Origin: Actinoplanes italicus
GTDB taxonomy: Bacteria; Actinomycetota; Actinomycetes; Mycobacteriales; Micromonosporaceae
DNA: 64,000 nt
Direction of reading: 5' to 3'
Assembly (NCBI RefSeq): GCF_003001815.1
Contig: NZ_PVMZ01000024.1
Location: 62,001-126,000 of the forward strand
Of the stretch, positions 16,673-24,166 are shown in pieces (position 1 is the first letter of the stretch; each line of letters opens with the position of its first letter). Made by a program: the position numbers and the translations under genes. The notes beneath the pieces were generated by a model. The model was not told where the DNA came from. It searched no databases and was given only the letters and a program-made list of their open reading frames with translations.

Positions 16673-18135
16673 GCCAGTCCGCCGAGCGCGGGCCGGCCGA
16701 TCCGGAAGCAGGAGACCACGATCTCGTCCCGGCCGCGCGGGCGCAGCCGGACCATCAGCCGGCCGTCGTGCCCGGCCAGGATCGCGTCGGCCCGCTCGCC
16801 GCGCAGCGCCGCGCGCCACAGGTCGAACAAGGCCTCCCGGTCCTCGGTGATCACCAGGGCGCACAGCGCGGGGACCGGCTCCGGCACGGCGGGAACCGAC
16901 ATGGAGAGCACAGCCAGGCGTTCCACCAGATCGTCGAGGTCACGGCGGACGGCCTCGAGATCGAGCTCGGTGTTGCGCTCGTGGGTCCGGTCGAGCAGCA
17001 TGCCGTCCCAGACGGTCGCGCCGCCCGGCTCGCGGTGCGGGCGCGACGCCCCGTACAGCCAGCGCCGGGATCCGTCGCGGCGGATCACGCTGCCGCGCCA
17101 GTCCCAGGGCTCCAGCGTCTGCGCCGACACCAGCACGCTGGAGGCGAACCCCTCCTGGTCCTCCGGCGCGATGGCGTCCAGCAGCCCGGCAGCCGACTCG
17201 ACGATCTCCTCCGGCTCGAGCTGGTAGATGTCGCGGCAGCCGTCGGAGACGAAAGTGAACGACGCCTCGCCGGTCGGCTCCATCCGGAACTGGTAGAGCA
17301 TCCCGGGCGCGTTGTTCACGGTGTTCCAGAAACGCTGCTCACCGGCCGCGATCGCGTCCTGGCTGCGCCGCCGCTGGGTGTCGTCGATGGCGATCGTGCA
17401 GACCCCGTAGACGGAGCCGTCCGGGTCGGTCAGCGGCACCCGGGTCACCACGTACTGGCGGATCTCGTCGCCGAACGGCACCTCCTCGAGGACCGTCTTG
17501 GCGGTGCCGCTCGCGATGACCTCCTGGTCGTGGCCACGGCCGACGGCGGCGACCGCCGCCGACACCAGGTCGGCCTCGGCCCGGCCGACCATGTCGGCGG
17601 CGGTGACCTGGAAGATCCGCTCGTACTCGCCGTTGACGAACAGGTAGCGGCCGTCCAGGTCCTTCGCCGAGATCATCGCGGTGGTGTGCTGCAGGATCGC
17701 CGAGATCAGCGTGTTGCTGCGCTGCAGCTCCTGCTGGGCCCGGTGCCCGTCGGTCTGGTCGGTGACGAACGCGAAGAAGCCGTCGTCGCCGAGCGCGTCG
17801 ACGGTCATCGAGATGCGCAGCTCGGAGCCGTCCCGGTGGACCGCGGGCACCTCGATCGGATGGCCCAGGCCGCCGCTGTCGCCGCCGACCAGCCGCCGGG
17901 CGAACCCGGCGTGGTGCGCGGACCGCAGCGGTGCCGGGACGATCGTGTCGGCCAGACGGCGGCCGATGACCTCGTCCCGGGGCCAGCCGAACAGCCGCTC
18001 GGCGGCCGGGTTCCAGTCCCGGATCACCCCGGAGCGGTCGATCTGCACGTACGCCAGGGCCGAGGCGTCCACGGCACGGTCCCGGAGGCCGGCCGCCGGC
18101 GGGGCGGTGATCTGAGGGGCTTCGACGGTGAACAC
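16669..18135 (-). CDS. Triple-PAS sensory protein without output domain
   Basis: A 488-residue soluble protein with three consecutive PAS domains at about 25-130 (IDRSGVIRDWNPAAERLFGW), 145-260 (AKDLDGRYLFVNGEYERIF) and 270-385, and a C-terminal 90 residues I do not recognise. No kinase, cyclase or DNA-binding domain is visible, so the signal is presumably passed to the coupled phosphodiesterase. The start is a GTG with no clear ribosome-binding site, 42 nt after the hmp stop on the same strand. Confidence 0.82.
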   Translation of the reverse strand: MFTVEAPQITAPPAAGLRDRAVDASALAYVQIDRSGVIRDWNPAAERLFGWPRDEVIGRRLADTIVPAPLRSAHHAGFARRLVGGDSGGLGHPIEVPAVHRDGSELRISMTVDALGDDGFFAFVTDQTDGHRAQQELQRSNTLISAILQHTTAMISAKDLDGRYLFVNGEYERIFQVTAADMVGRAEADLVSAAVAAVGRGHDQEVIASGTAKTVLEEVPFGDEIRQYVVTRVPLTDPDGSVYGVCTIAIDDTQRRRSQDAIAAGEQRFWNTVNNAPGMLYQFRMEPTGEASFTFVSDGCRDIYQLEPEEIVESAAGLLDAIAPEDQEGFASSVLVSAQTLEPWDWRGSVIRRDGSRRWLYGASRPHREPGGATVWDGMLLDRTHERNTELDLEAVRRDLDDLVERLAVLSMSVPAVPEPVPALCALVITEDREALFDLWRAALRGERADAILAGHDGRLMVRLRPRGRDEIVVSCFRIGRPALGGLA

Positions 18136-18177
18136 GCACCGTCTATCGACCCGGCGGCAGCCGACTTGAGAGGCCGG

Positions 18178-19392
18178 TCAGACCGCGGCGGGCGCCGGGG
18201 CCGGGCGCCACTGCTCGGAGCCGAACACCTCGTAGCGGATCCGCTCGTCGGGAACGCCCCGCAGGTGCAGGCCGGCGCGTACCACCTGCATGAACGGCGC
18301 CGGGCCGCACAGGTAGACCGAAGCGTCGGGGTGCACCGGGATGAGGTAGGTGTCGATCCGCCCGGTGTACGCGTCCGGCTCACCGGCGTGCTGCTCGTAC
18401 CAGTTCAGGCTCCGGTACGACCGCAGGCGCGACCCGTTGGCGGCCATGTCGGCGCGCAGCGGGTGACGGTCGGGACTGCGGTCGGCGTGCACCGCGGTCA
18501 CCTCACGGGTCGGCTGGGTACGCGCCACGTGCTCCAGGATCGCCGCCATCGGTGTGATTCCCACCCCGGCACTGACCAGCAGCAACGGCTCGTCGCCGGG
18601 GTGCAGGACGAGATCGCCGTACGGCCGGCTGATCGGCAGCTCGTCGCCGGCCCGGACGTGGTCGTGCAGGAACCCGGAGACCACCCCGTCGGGAGCCCCG
18701 CCGGCACCGCGCACCCGCCTGACGGTGATCCGCAGGGTGCCGCCGGTCGCGGCCTGCGACAGCGAGTACTGCCGCAGCTGGCGGCCGGCGCCGGGCAGGT
18801 CGGCGACGACCGTCACATACTGTCCCGGCCGGAAGTCGGGCGCCGGCCCGCCGTCGGCCGGAACCAGCACGAACGAGACGGTGTCGTGCGCCTCGGTGAT
18901 CCGCTGTGCGACGGTGAAGGAGCGGAACGGGTCGCGCCCGTCCACCCCGGCCTCGGCGTAGATACGCGCCTCCCGGCCGATCAGCTGGGCCGCGAACAGC
19001 CAGTAGACCTCGTCCCAGGCAGCGCCGATCTCCGGCGTGACCGCGTCGCCGAGCACCGTGCCCACCGCGCGCAGAAGGTAGCGGCCGACCAGCGTGTACT
19101 GCTCGGGGCGGATGCCGAGCGCGCAGTGCCGCTGCGCGATCCGCTCGACGATGTGCTCGAACGGCACGCCCCGCGGGCCGGCGCCGATGAGGTGCGCGGC
19201 GTAGGCGGCGACCGCCCCGGACAGCGCGCCGCGCTGCTCGCCGGTGGCCTGCGCGCTGCGGCTGAACAGGTTCAGCAGCTCCGGGTTCTCGCCGATCATC
19301 GACCGGTAGAACTCGGTGGCGATCGCTTCGAGGTGTTCGCCGACGACGGGCAGGGTGGCCTCGATGACCGGGGCGCTGGATGCGGACAGCAT
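18178..19392 (-). CDS. hmp: Flavohemoglobin, nitric oxide dioxygenase
   Basis: A 404-residue protein of normal flavohemoglobin length. The globin part carries the distal Tyr (FYRSM), the E-helix Gln (GEQRGAL) and the proximal His in RHCALGI. The reductase part has RQYSLS for FAD and GVGITPMAAILEHV for NAD(P)H. It converts NO to nitrate using O2 and NADH. It lies 39 nt downstream of nsrR on the same strand, the usual pairing of NO sensor and detoxifier. Confidence 0.95.
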   Translation of the reverse strand: MLSASSAPVIEATLPVVGEHLEAIATEFYRSMIGENPELLNLFSRSAQATGEQRGALSGAVAAYAAHLIGAGPRGVPFEHIVERIAQRHCALGIRPEQYTLVGRYLLRAVGTVLGDAVTPEIGAAWDEVYWLFAAQLIGREARIYAEAGVDGRDPFRSFTVAQRITEAHDTVSFVLVPADGGPAPDFRPGQYVTVVADLPGAGRQLRQYSLSQAATGGTLRITVRRVRGAGGAPDGVVSGFLHDHVRAGDELPISRPYGDLVLHPGDEPLLLVSAGVGITPMAAILEHVARTQPTREVTAVHADRSPDRHPLRADMAANGSRLRSYRSLNWYEQHAGEPDAYTGRIDTYLIPVHPDASVYLCGPAPFMQVVRAGLHLRGVPDERIRYEVFGSEQWRPAPAPAAV

Positions 19393-19431
19393 GAGGGATC
19401 TCCTCTTCGAGAGCGGAGCCTCGGCGGATCT

Positions 19432-19869
19432 TCAGGAGCCGAAGCGGCCGAGGGTGAGCAGCACCTGACGGACCGGTGGGGCGGCCAGGTCGCCGATCGT
19501 GATGGGGTCGAGCGAGGCGTGGAACGCCTCCTGTGCGGCACGCAGCGCCCCGCGCAGCCGGCAGCCGCCGCTGAGCGGACAGCCCGGCTCACCGTCGCAG
19601 TCGACGACCTCGGAGTCGCCTTCGAGGTCGCGGACCAGCCGGCCGATGGACGCCCCGGAGGCACCGGAGGCGAGCCGGACCCCGCCGTTGCGCCCGCGGA
19701 CGGTCTCGAGCAGGCCGAGGTGCTGCAGCCGCTGCACCACCTTGGCGAGGTGGTTGCGGGGAACCGCCACGGCGTCGGCCAGCGTGTCGATGGTCAGCAG
19801 GTCGTCCTCGCGGGCGGCGGCCAGCATCAGGACGCGCAGACCGATGTCGGTCGAGCGGTTCAGTCGCAC
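19432..19869 (-). CDS. nsrR: Rrf2-family NO-sensing repressor NsrR
   Basis: A 145-residue Rrf2 protein with an N-terminal winged helix (LTIDTLADAVAVPRNHLAKV). Three cysteines at 91, 97 and 103 have the 5-residue spacings of the NsrR iron-sulfur site, and Asp8 matches the fourth ligand reported for Streptomyces NsrR. NO destroys the 4Fe-4S cluster and releases DNA. The start is GTG. Upstream is a near-palindrome (19884-19910) suited to autoregulation and control of the downstream hmp. Confidence 0.93.
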   Translation of the reverse strand: MRLNRSTDIGLRVLMLAAAREDDLLTIDTLADAVAVPRNHLAKVVQRLQHLGLLETVRGRNGGVRLASGASGASIGRLVRDLEGDSEVVDCDGEPGCPLSGGCRLRGALRAAQEAFHASLDPITIGDLAAPPVRQVLLTLGRFGS

Positions 19870-19883
19870 GGTTCGACCCTACT

Positions 19884-19910
19884 AAAAGAGGTATTACAGA
19901 GTCCTGTTTT
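19884..19910. promoter_or_regulatory. Candidate NsrR operator
   Basis: AAAAGAGG at 19884-19891 mirrors CCTGTTTT at 19903-19910 with one mismatch in eight, around an AT-rich core, 14 bp upstream of the nsrR start codon. This size and AT-rich symmetry fit Rrf2-family sites such as those of Streptomyces NsrR. Binding is inferred. Confidence 0.6.
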
Positions 19911-19920
19911 GAGCCGGAGA

Positions 19921-19953
19921 TCACTGAGGGGGTGCGCGGCACCCCCTCAGTGA
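19921..19953. terminator. Intrinsic-type hairpin after GH43 gene
   Basis: TCACTGAGGGGGTGC at 19921-19935 pairs perfectly with 19939-19953 across a GCG loop, a 15-bp stem 4 nt beyond the GH43 stop. No T-tract is present, as is common for actinobacterial terminators. It also insulates the arabinofuranosidase operon from nsrR. Confidence 0.8.
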
Positions 19954-19957
19954 GGAA

Positions 19958-21358
19958 TCAGCTCAGCTTGAACGCCGTCGCCTTGGCGGCGACCGTGAGC
20001 TGCCCGTTGCGGTGGTGCAGGAACTGTCCCGGCGCGACCCGGATGTTCACGCCGCCACCGCGGGCGGCGATCCGGGTGACCGGCGTGCCGGTCGTGCCGA
20101 GCGACACCGTCGTGCCGCTGACCACCAGGAACTTCGCCGGCTCGTCGACCGACTGGACCGTCTCGGTGCCGTCGGCCGCCTTGACGAACCGGAACTGGGT
20201 CAGCTCCAGCTCGCGCGGCGCGTGCGCGACTCCGAACGCGTCACCCACGTGCTTGACGAACGAGCGCGGACGGTCCGCGGGCGACAGGCGCACGATGGGC
20301 CCGCCCGAGCCGACCGGGATGCCGAACAGCGGCGTCCCGTCCTCGTGCCAGTAGAGCTTCTGCACGCGGGTGTGCCGGTTGGGGTCGTACAGCGGGTCGC
20401 CGGTGATCTGCTTGTAGTCCCGGGCGTGGTACACCAGCACGTCGGTCTTCCCGTCCTCGGCCACCGTGAACGAGTTGTGCCCGGGACCGTACCGCTGGGT
20501 CTGGTCGTTGGAGACGAAGATCGGGTCCGGGCTCTTCGTCCAGCTCTCGCGCTTGAGCAGATCCGCGCCCGCCGAGGCGGTGAGCAGGCCCATGCAGTAG
20601 TTGGCGTCGGTGGCGCTGGCCGAGTAGGTGATGAACACCTTCCCGTTGCGGATCAGCACCGCCGCGCCCTCGTTGACCTTGAACCCGATGATCTCCCAGC
20701 TCTTCGTGGGAGTGGCGATCCGGGTGGGCTTGGTCTTGAACGTCCACGGGTTCGCCATCTCGGCGATGTAGAGGCTCGTGTTGACCGCGATCTCCGGCTC
20801 GCTCTGCGCCCAGACCAGGTACTGCCGGCCCTTGTGGGAGAAGCTGGTGGCGTCGAGCGTGAAACCGTCCCACTCGGTGGCGAGCTGGCCCTTCAGCACC
20901 CAGCCGGCCGGGTCGCGCGGGTCGTCGAGCGCCGACTCCATCACGTACGTGCGGATCCGGAACACGTCACCGGCGTCACCGGCGGCGAAGTAGATGTACC
21001 ACTTCCCGCCGATCCGGTGCAGCTCCGGCGCCCAGATGTGCCCGCCCATCTTCCCGCTCGTGGGGCGGCGCCAGATCACCGTCTCCTCGGCGGTGGCGAG
21101 GCCCTCGATGGTCGGGGCCCCGCGCACGACCAGGCGGTCGTACTCCGGCACCGAGCCGGTGAAGTAGTAGGTGCCGTCGACCGGCTTGGTGATCCACGGG
21201 TCTGCGCGCTGGCTGATCAGCGGGTCGACGGTCGGCACACCGTAGATCTCAGCATCGCTGGGCAGTGAGCCGGGCTGCGGCGCGCCGTCGGCGCTCACGG
21301 GCAGGACGACGGCCAGGGCACCCACGGCGCCGCCCGTCAGGATGGTTCGGCGGTTCAT
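19958..21358 (-). CDS. Secreted GH43-family glycosidase (arabinofuranosidase-like)
   Basis: A 466-residue protein with a twin-arginine-type signal (MNRRTILTGGAVGALAVV). The five-blade propeller signature includes RADPW (catalytic base Asp53), LDATSF, and VNEGAAV with the likely acid Glu. The last 120 residues look like a small beta-rich, possibly AbfB-like carbohydrate-binding region (tentative). GAGGAG lies 7 nt before the ATG at 21358, which is chosen over an ATG at 21373. It starts 11 nt after the GH51 stop, so both enzymes are co-transcribed to remove arabinose from arabinan or arabinoxylan outside the cell. Confidence 0.87.
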   Translation of the reverse strand: MNRRTILTGGAVGALAVVLPVSADGAPQPGSLPSDAEIYGVPTVDPLISQRADPWITKPVDGTYYFTGSVPEYDRLVVRGAPTIEGLATAEETVIWRRPTSGKMGGHIWAPELHRIGGKWYIYFAAGDAGDVFRIRTYVMESALDDPRDPAGWVLKGQLATEWDGFTLDATSFSHKGRQYLVWAQSEPEIAVNTSLYIAEMANPWTFKTKPTRIATPTKSWEIIGFKVNEGAAVLIRNGKVFITYSASATDANYCMGLLTASAGADLLKRESWTKSPDPIFVSNDQTQRYGPGHNSFTVAEDGKTDVLVYHARDYKQITGDPLYDPNRHTRVQKLYWHEDGTPLFGIPVGSGGPIVRLSPADRPRSFVKHVGDAFGVAHAPRELELTQFRFVKAADGTETVQSVDEPAKFLVVSGTTVSLGTTGTPVTRIAARGGGVNIRVAPGQFLHHRNGQLTVAAKATAFKLS

Positions 21359-21369
21359 GATCGGGCTCC

Positions 21370-23859
21370 TCATCGGGTCCGGATGCGCAGGAAGGTGACC
21401 GAGTTCGCGGGGAACTCGCGCGTGAACGTGGACGAGATGCCGTGCACGGTGGACGTGACCGGCAGGATCGGCTCGGCCGACCGGGTGTTCTGCTCGGCCG
21501 GGTCACCGGTGATCACGGTCTGCTTCGCTGTCCGGGCCACCTTGCGCCCACCCAGGTCGATCTTCGTGAGCGCCGGGGTGTCCTGCGCGTTGACGACCTT
21601 GACGATGATCTCGCCGCGCTTGGTGTCCTCCGTGACGACCTGGGCGAACGGCTCGGTGACGCCGTTGTCGTCGAAGGAGCCCCACTCGACGCCGTCCAGG
21701 ATCAGGGTGACCTTCGTACCCCGTACCTGAATCTTGAGGTCGTAGGTCTGCCCGGTCGTGACGGTGTTCGGCTTGGTGAGGATCTGCTCCTTGGCGGACG
21801 TGATCCCCTTCTCGACGGCGCCCTGCGTGTTGTTCCAGCCACCCAGGTTCCACCAGTAGAACTGGCCGGTCTCCTTGATGCCGAACGCGACCAGGAAGCC
21901 CTCGGCGCCGGCCGTCTTGGTGGCCTTCAGCGTGTAGTCGTAATCGGTCTCGTTGATCGTGGCGGCCTTGACCATGGTGTCCTCGGTGTCCGTGGTCGTC
22001 TGGGTGTAGGCGCCGTTGGTCACCGCCCAGTTGCCGCGGCCGGTCACCGACGTCCAGCCGGCGGCGTCACCGTCGCCGAAGTCGTCGGCGTACAGCACGG
22101 TGCCGTCCGGCCTGGTGACCTTGACGTCGTCGTAGACCGCCGCGGTACGCCAGGTGGAGAGCCCGATCGCGCCGGTGATCGGCTTCGGCTGGGCCACCGC
22201 GCCGGTCGCGACCGACGGCAGGACCTTGTCACCGACGTTGTTCATGAACAGCTTCTGCACCTGGTAGCTGGTGGAGCCCCACGACTCGTCGTTGTCGAAC
22301 CAGATCATGTCCGGCTTCCACTGCACGTTGTCGATGTTGGCGAGCAGCGGCGCGTAGGAGGCCATCTTCACCACGTCGGCGTTGCGCTCCAGGCCGGTCA
22401 TGTAGGCGGCCTCCGCGAGGGAGTTGTACAGCTTGTTGTCCAGCGACGCGTATTCACCGAGGAAGACCTTCGGGCCATTGCGGTCGTACGCGTCATAGCG
22501 CCTGTTGTTCTGCAGGAACCACGCCGGGCTGTTGTAGTAGTGCTCGTCGACCATGTCCGAGCCGTGCTCGCGGTTCTTGGCCCACAGGTTCTCGAACGTG
22601 CTGCCCTGGTCGTCCGGGCCGGAGTTGCTGACCACGACGATGTCCGGGTACTTCGCCTTGATCGCCGACTCGAACCTGAGGAAGTTCGCCCAGTACTCGT
22701 TGGGCAGGTTCTCCTCGTTGCCGACCGCGATCGTGGTGAGACCGAACGGCTTCGGGTGACCGGCGTCCGCGCGAACCTTGCCCCACGTGCTGGTGGCCGG
22801 GCCGTTGGCGTACTCGATCAGGTCGAGCGCGTCCTGGATGTGGCGCTGCAGCAGCGCCTCGTCCACGGTGGCCCGGTTCTGACCACAACCGGTCACCAGG
22901 GCGGGGACCACGGGCAGCGGCATGGCGCCGATGTCCTCGGAGAACTGGAAGTACTCGTAGTAGCCGAGGCCGTAGGTCTGGTTGTAACCCCAGAAGTTCT
23001 TGTTCGTGGCGCGCGTCTCGACCGGGCCGACGGTGTCCTTCCACTGGTACGAACGGGCGCGCGGGTAGTTGTTCGCGGCGTCGTAGGAGTACATGCTGCC
23101 GGTGTTGACCAGGCAGCCACCCGGGAAGCGGACGAAGCCGGGATCCAGCTGCTCGACCTTCTCGGCCAGGTCCTTGCGCAGGCCGTTGGCGCGTCCCTTG
23201 TAGGTGTCGCGCGGGAACAGCGAGACCTCGTCCAGCTTCGCGCTGCCGGAGGTCTTGACCGACAGCCGGGCGACGTCGCTGGTGGCGGTGGCCCGCAGGG
23301 TGCCGGTGTACTTCTTCCAGGTGTCACCGGAGACGGCGAGGGTGAGCGGCGCGGAGAGCGCGGTCCCGGTCGCGGTCAGGAGGGTGACTTCCAGCGAAGT
23401 CGCGGCGCCCGCCCGTGCCCAGACCGAAAAATCGTACTTGTCAGACTTCTTCACCGCGAGGCCGGTGTTGTAGCCGGCGTTGGTCAGGCCGGTCGCGCCG
23501 GTGACGCTCAGGTAGTTGCGGTTGCGGTCGTTGATCCGCTGGTCGTCGTTGGTCACCACGGCTGAGCCGGTGACCGTCCACGCCGTCAGCCCGTTGTATC
23601 CGGACGCATCGGTGGTGTTGAATTCGAACGAGCGGTTACGGACGAGTTCGGCGTACAGGCCGCCGTCGGCCGCGTAGTTGATGTCCTCGAAGAAGACGCC
23701 GTACATGGACTTGGGGATGGCCGCGCCGGTCGCGTCCGGGTTCACGGTGATGGTGTAGTCCGGTTCGACGGCATGTGCGACGACCGGCGGGGCGACCGCG
23801 AGCGGGAGCGAGACCAGAACTGCGGCCACGCCCGCGAGGCGGTAGGGGATTCTGCGCAT
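21370..23859 (-). CDS. Secreted GH51-family alpha-L-arabinofuranosidase with extra modules
   Basis: An 829-residue enzyme, well above the 500 or so of intracellular GH51 proteins. A Sec signal (about 1-31) is followed by the GH51 N-terminal strand (PKSMYGVFFEDINYAADGG), an inserted CBM4/9-like domain at about 95-215, the catalytic barrel with acid/base Glu in GNEENLP near 381 and nucleophile in FLGEYAS near 465, and a C-terminal jelly-roll (DDFGDGDAAGW to VEWGSFDDNG) resembling CBM66/DUF1080. The ATG at 23859 has GGAGGA 6 nt upstream. Secreted, acting on arabinan or arabinoxylan with the GH43 partner. Confidence 0.9.
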   Translation of the reverse strand: MRRIPYRLAGVAAVLVSLPLAVAPPVVAHAVEPDYTITVNPDATGAAIPKSMYGVFFEDINYAADGGLYAELVRNRSFEFNTTDASGYNGLTAWTVTGSAVVTNDDQRINDRNRNYLSVTGATGLTNAGYNTGLAVKKSDKYDFSVWARAGAATSLEVTLLTATGTALSAPLTLAVSGDTWKKYTGTLRATATSDVARLSVKTSGSAKLDEVSLFPRDTYKGRANGLRKDLAEKVEQLDPGFVRFPGGCLVNTGSMYSYDAANNYPRARSYQWKDTVGPVETRATNKNFWGYNQTYGLGYYEYFQFSEDIGAMPLPVVPALVTGCGQNRATVDEALLQRHIQDALDLIEYANGPATSTWGKVRADAGHPKPFGLTTIAVGNEENLPNEYWANFLRFESAIKAKYPDIVVVSNSGPDDQGSTFENLWAKNREHGSDMVDEHYYNSPAWFLQNNRRYDAYDRNGPKVFLGEYASLDNKLYNSLAEAAYMTGLERNADVVKMASYAPLLANIDNVQWKPDMIWFDNDESWGSTSYQVQKLFMNNVGDKVLPSVATGAVAQPKPITGAIGLSTWRTAAVYDDVKVTRPDGTVLYADDFGDGDAAGWTSVTGRGNWAVTNGAYTQTTTDTEDTMVKAATINETDYDYTLKATKTAGAEGFLVAFGIKETGQFYWWNLGGWNNTQGAVEKGITSAKEQILTKPNTVTTGQTYDLKIQVRGTKVTLILDGVEWGSFDDNGVTEPFAQVVTEDTKRGEIIVKVVNAQDTPALTKIDLGGRKVARTAKQTVITGDPAEQNTRSAEPILPVTSTVHGISSTFTREFPANSVTFLRIRTR

Positions 23860-23929
23860 GAGGGGTCCTCCGGTGCGGATCGCAACGGTTTCAGAAGTGT
23901 TTCCGGTGGACGGGTTCAGCAATGTGTAC

Positions 23930-23973
23930 GCAAACATCGACATCCCTGTCAAGAGTTCCGAGTCGATGTTTGC
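23930..23973. promoter_or_regulatory. Inverted repeat upstream of GH51 gene
   Basis: GCAAACATCGAC at 23930-23941 and its exact reverse complement at 23962-23973 are separated by 20 bp, centred about 90 bp before the GH51 start. The 32-bp arm spacing (three helical turns) suggests two regulator dimers or a looped operator. No linked regulator gene. Confidence 0.55.
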
Positions 23974-24001
23974 AGCGCTGAAATGCCAGGAGAATTAACT
24001 T

Positions 24002-24013
24002 GTTAGCGTTAAC
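24002..24013. promoter_or_regulatory. LacI-type operator candidate
   Basis: GTTAGCGTTAAC is symmetric around a central CG (GTTA-N-CG-N-TAAC), the layout of LacI-family operators that govern sugar-polymer genes in actinobacteria. It lies 143 bp upstream of the GH51 gene in the divergent region shared with phoX. Confidence 0.5.
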
Positions 24014-24047
24014 CTGCGGGAACCCTCGGGAGCTGGTATAGAGGGAG

Positions 24048-24069
24048 GTTCACGTCTCGTTCACCTCGG
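24048..24069 (+). promoter_or_regulatory. PHO box (tandem PhoP sites) upstream of phoX
   Basis: Two 11-nt direct repeats begin GTTCAC at 24048 and 24059 (GTTCACGTCTC then GTTCACCTCGG). Direct 11-nt units with GTTCACC consensus define PhoP binding sites in Streptomyces. They lie about 100 bp upstream of the PhoX start in the correct orientation, so phosphate-starvation control is likely. Confidence 0.75.
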
Positions 24070-24166
24070 CGACACCGTGCCGGGGTGCTCGGTGTCCACC
24101 TGGGCTTTTAGCGTCCGCTCAGCCCGTCGTCGAATGATGGCGGAGGACCGAGGAGAACGAACCGAT

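Noticed and set aside
16546..19953. 1135-residue open frame on the plus strand
   Set aside because: Antisense to the PAS, hmp and nsrR genes, with no recognisable domain; a GC-bias artefact.
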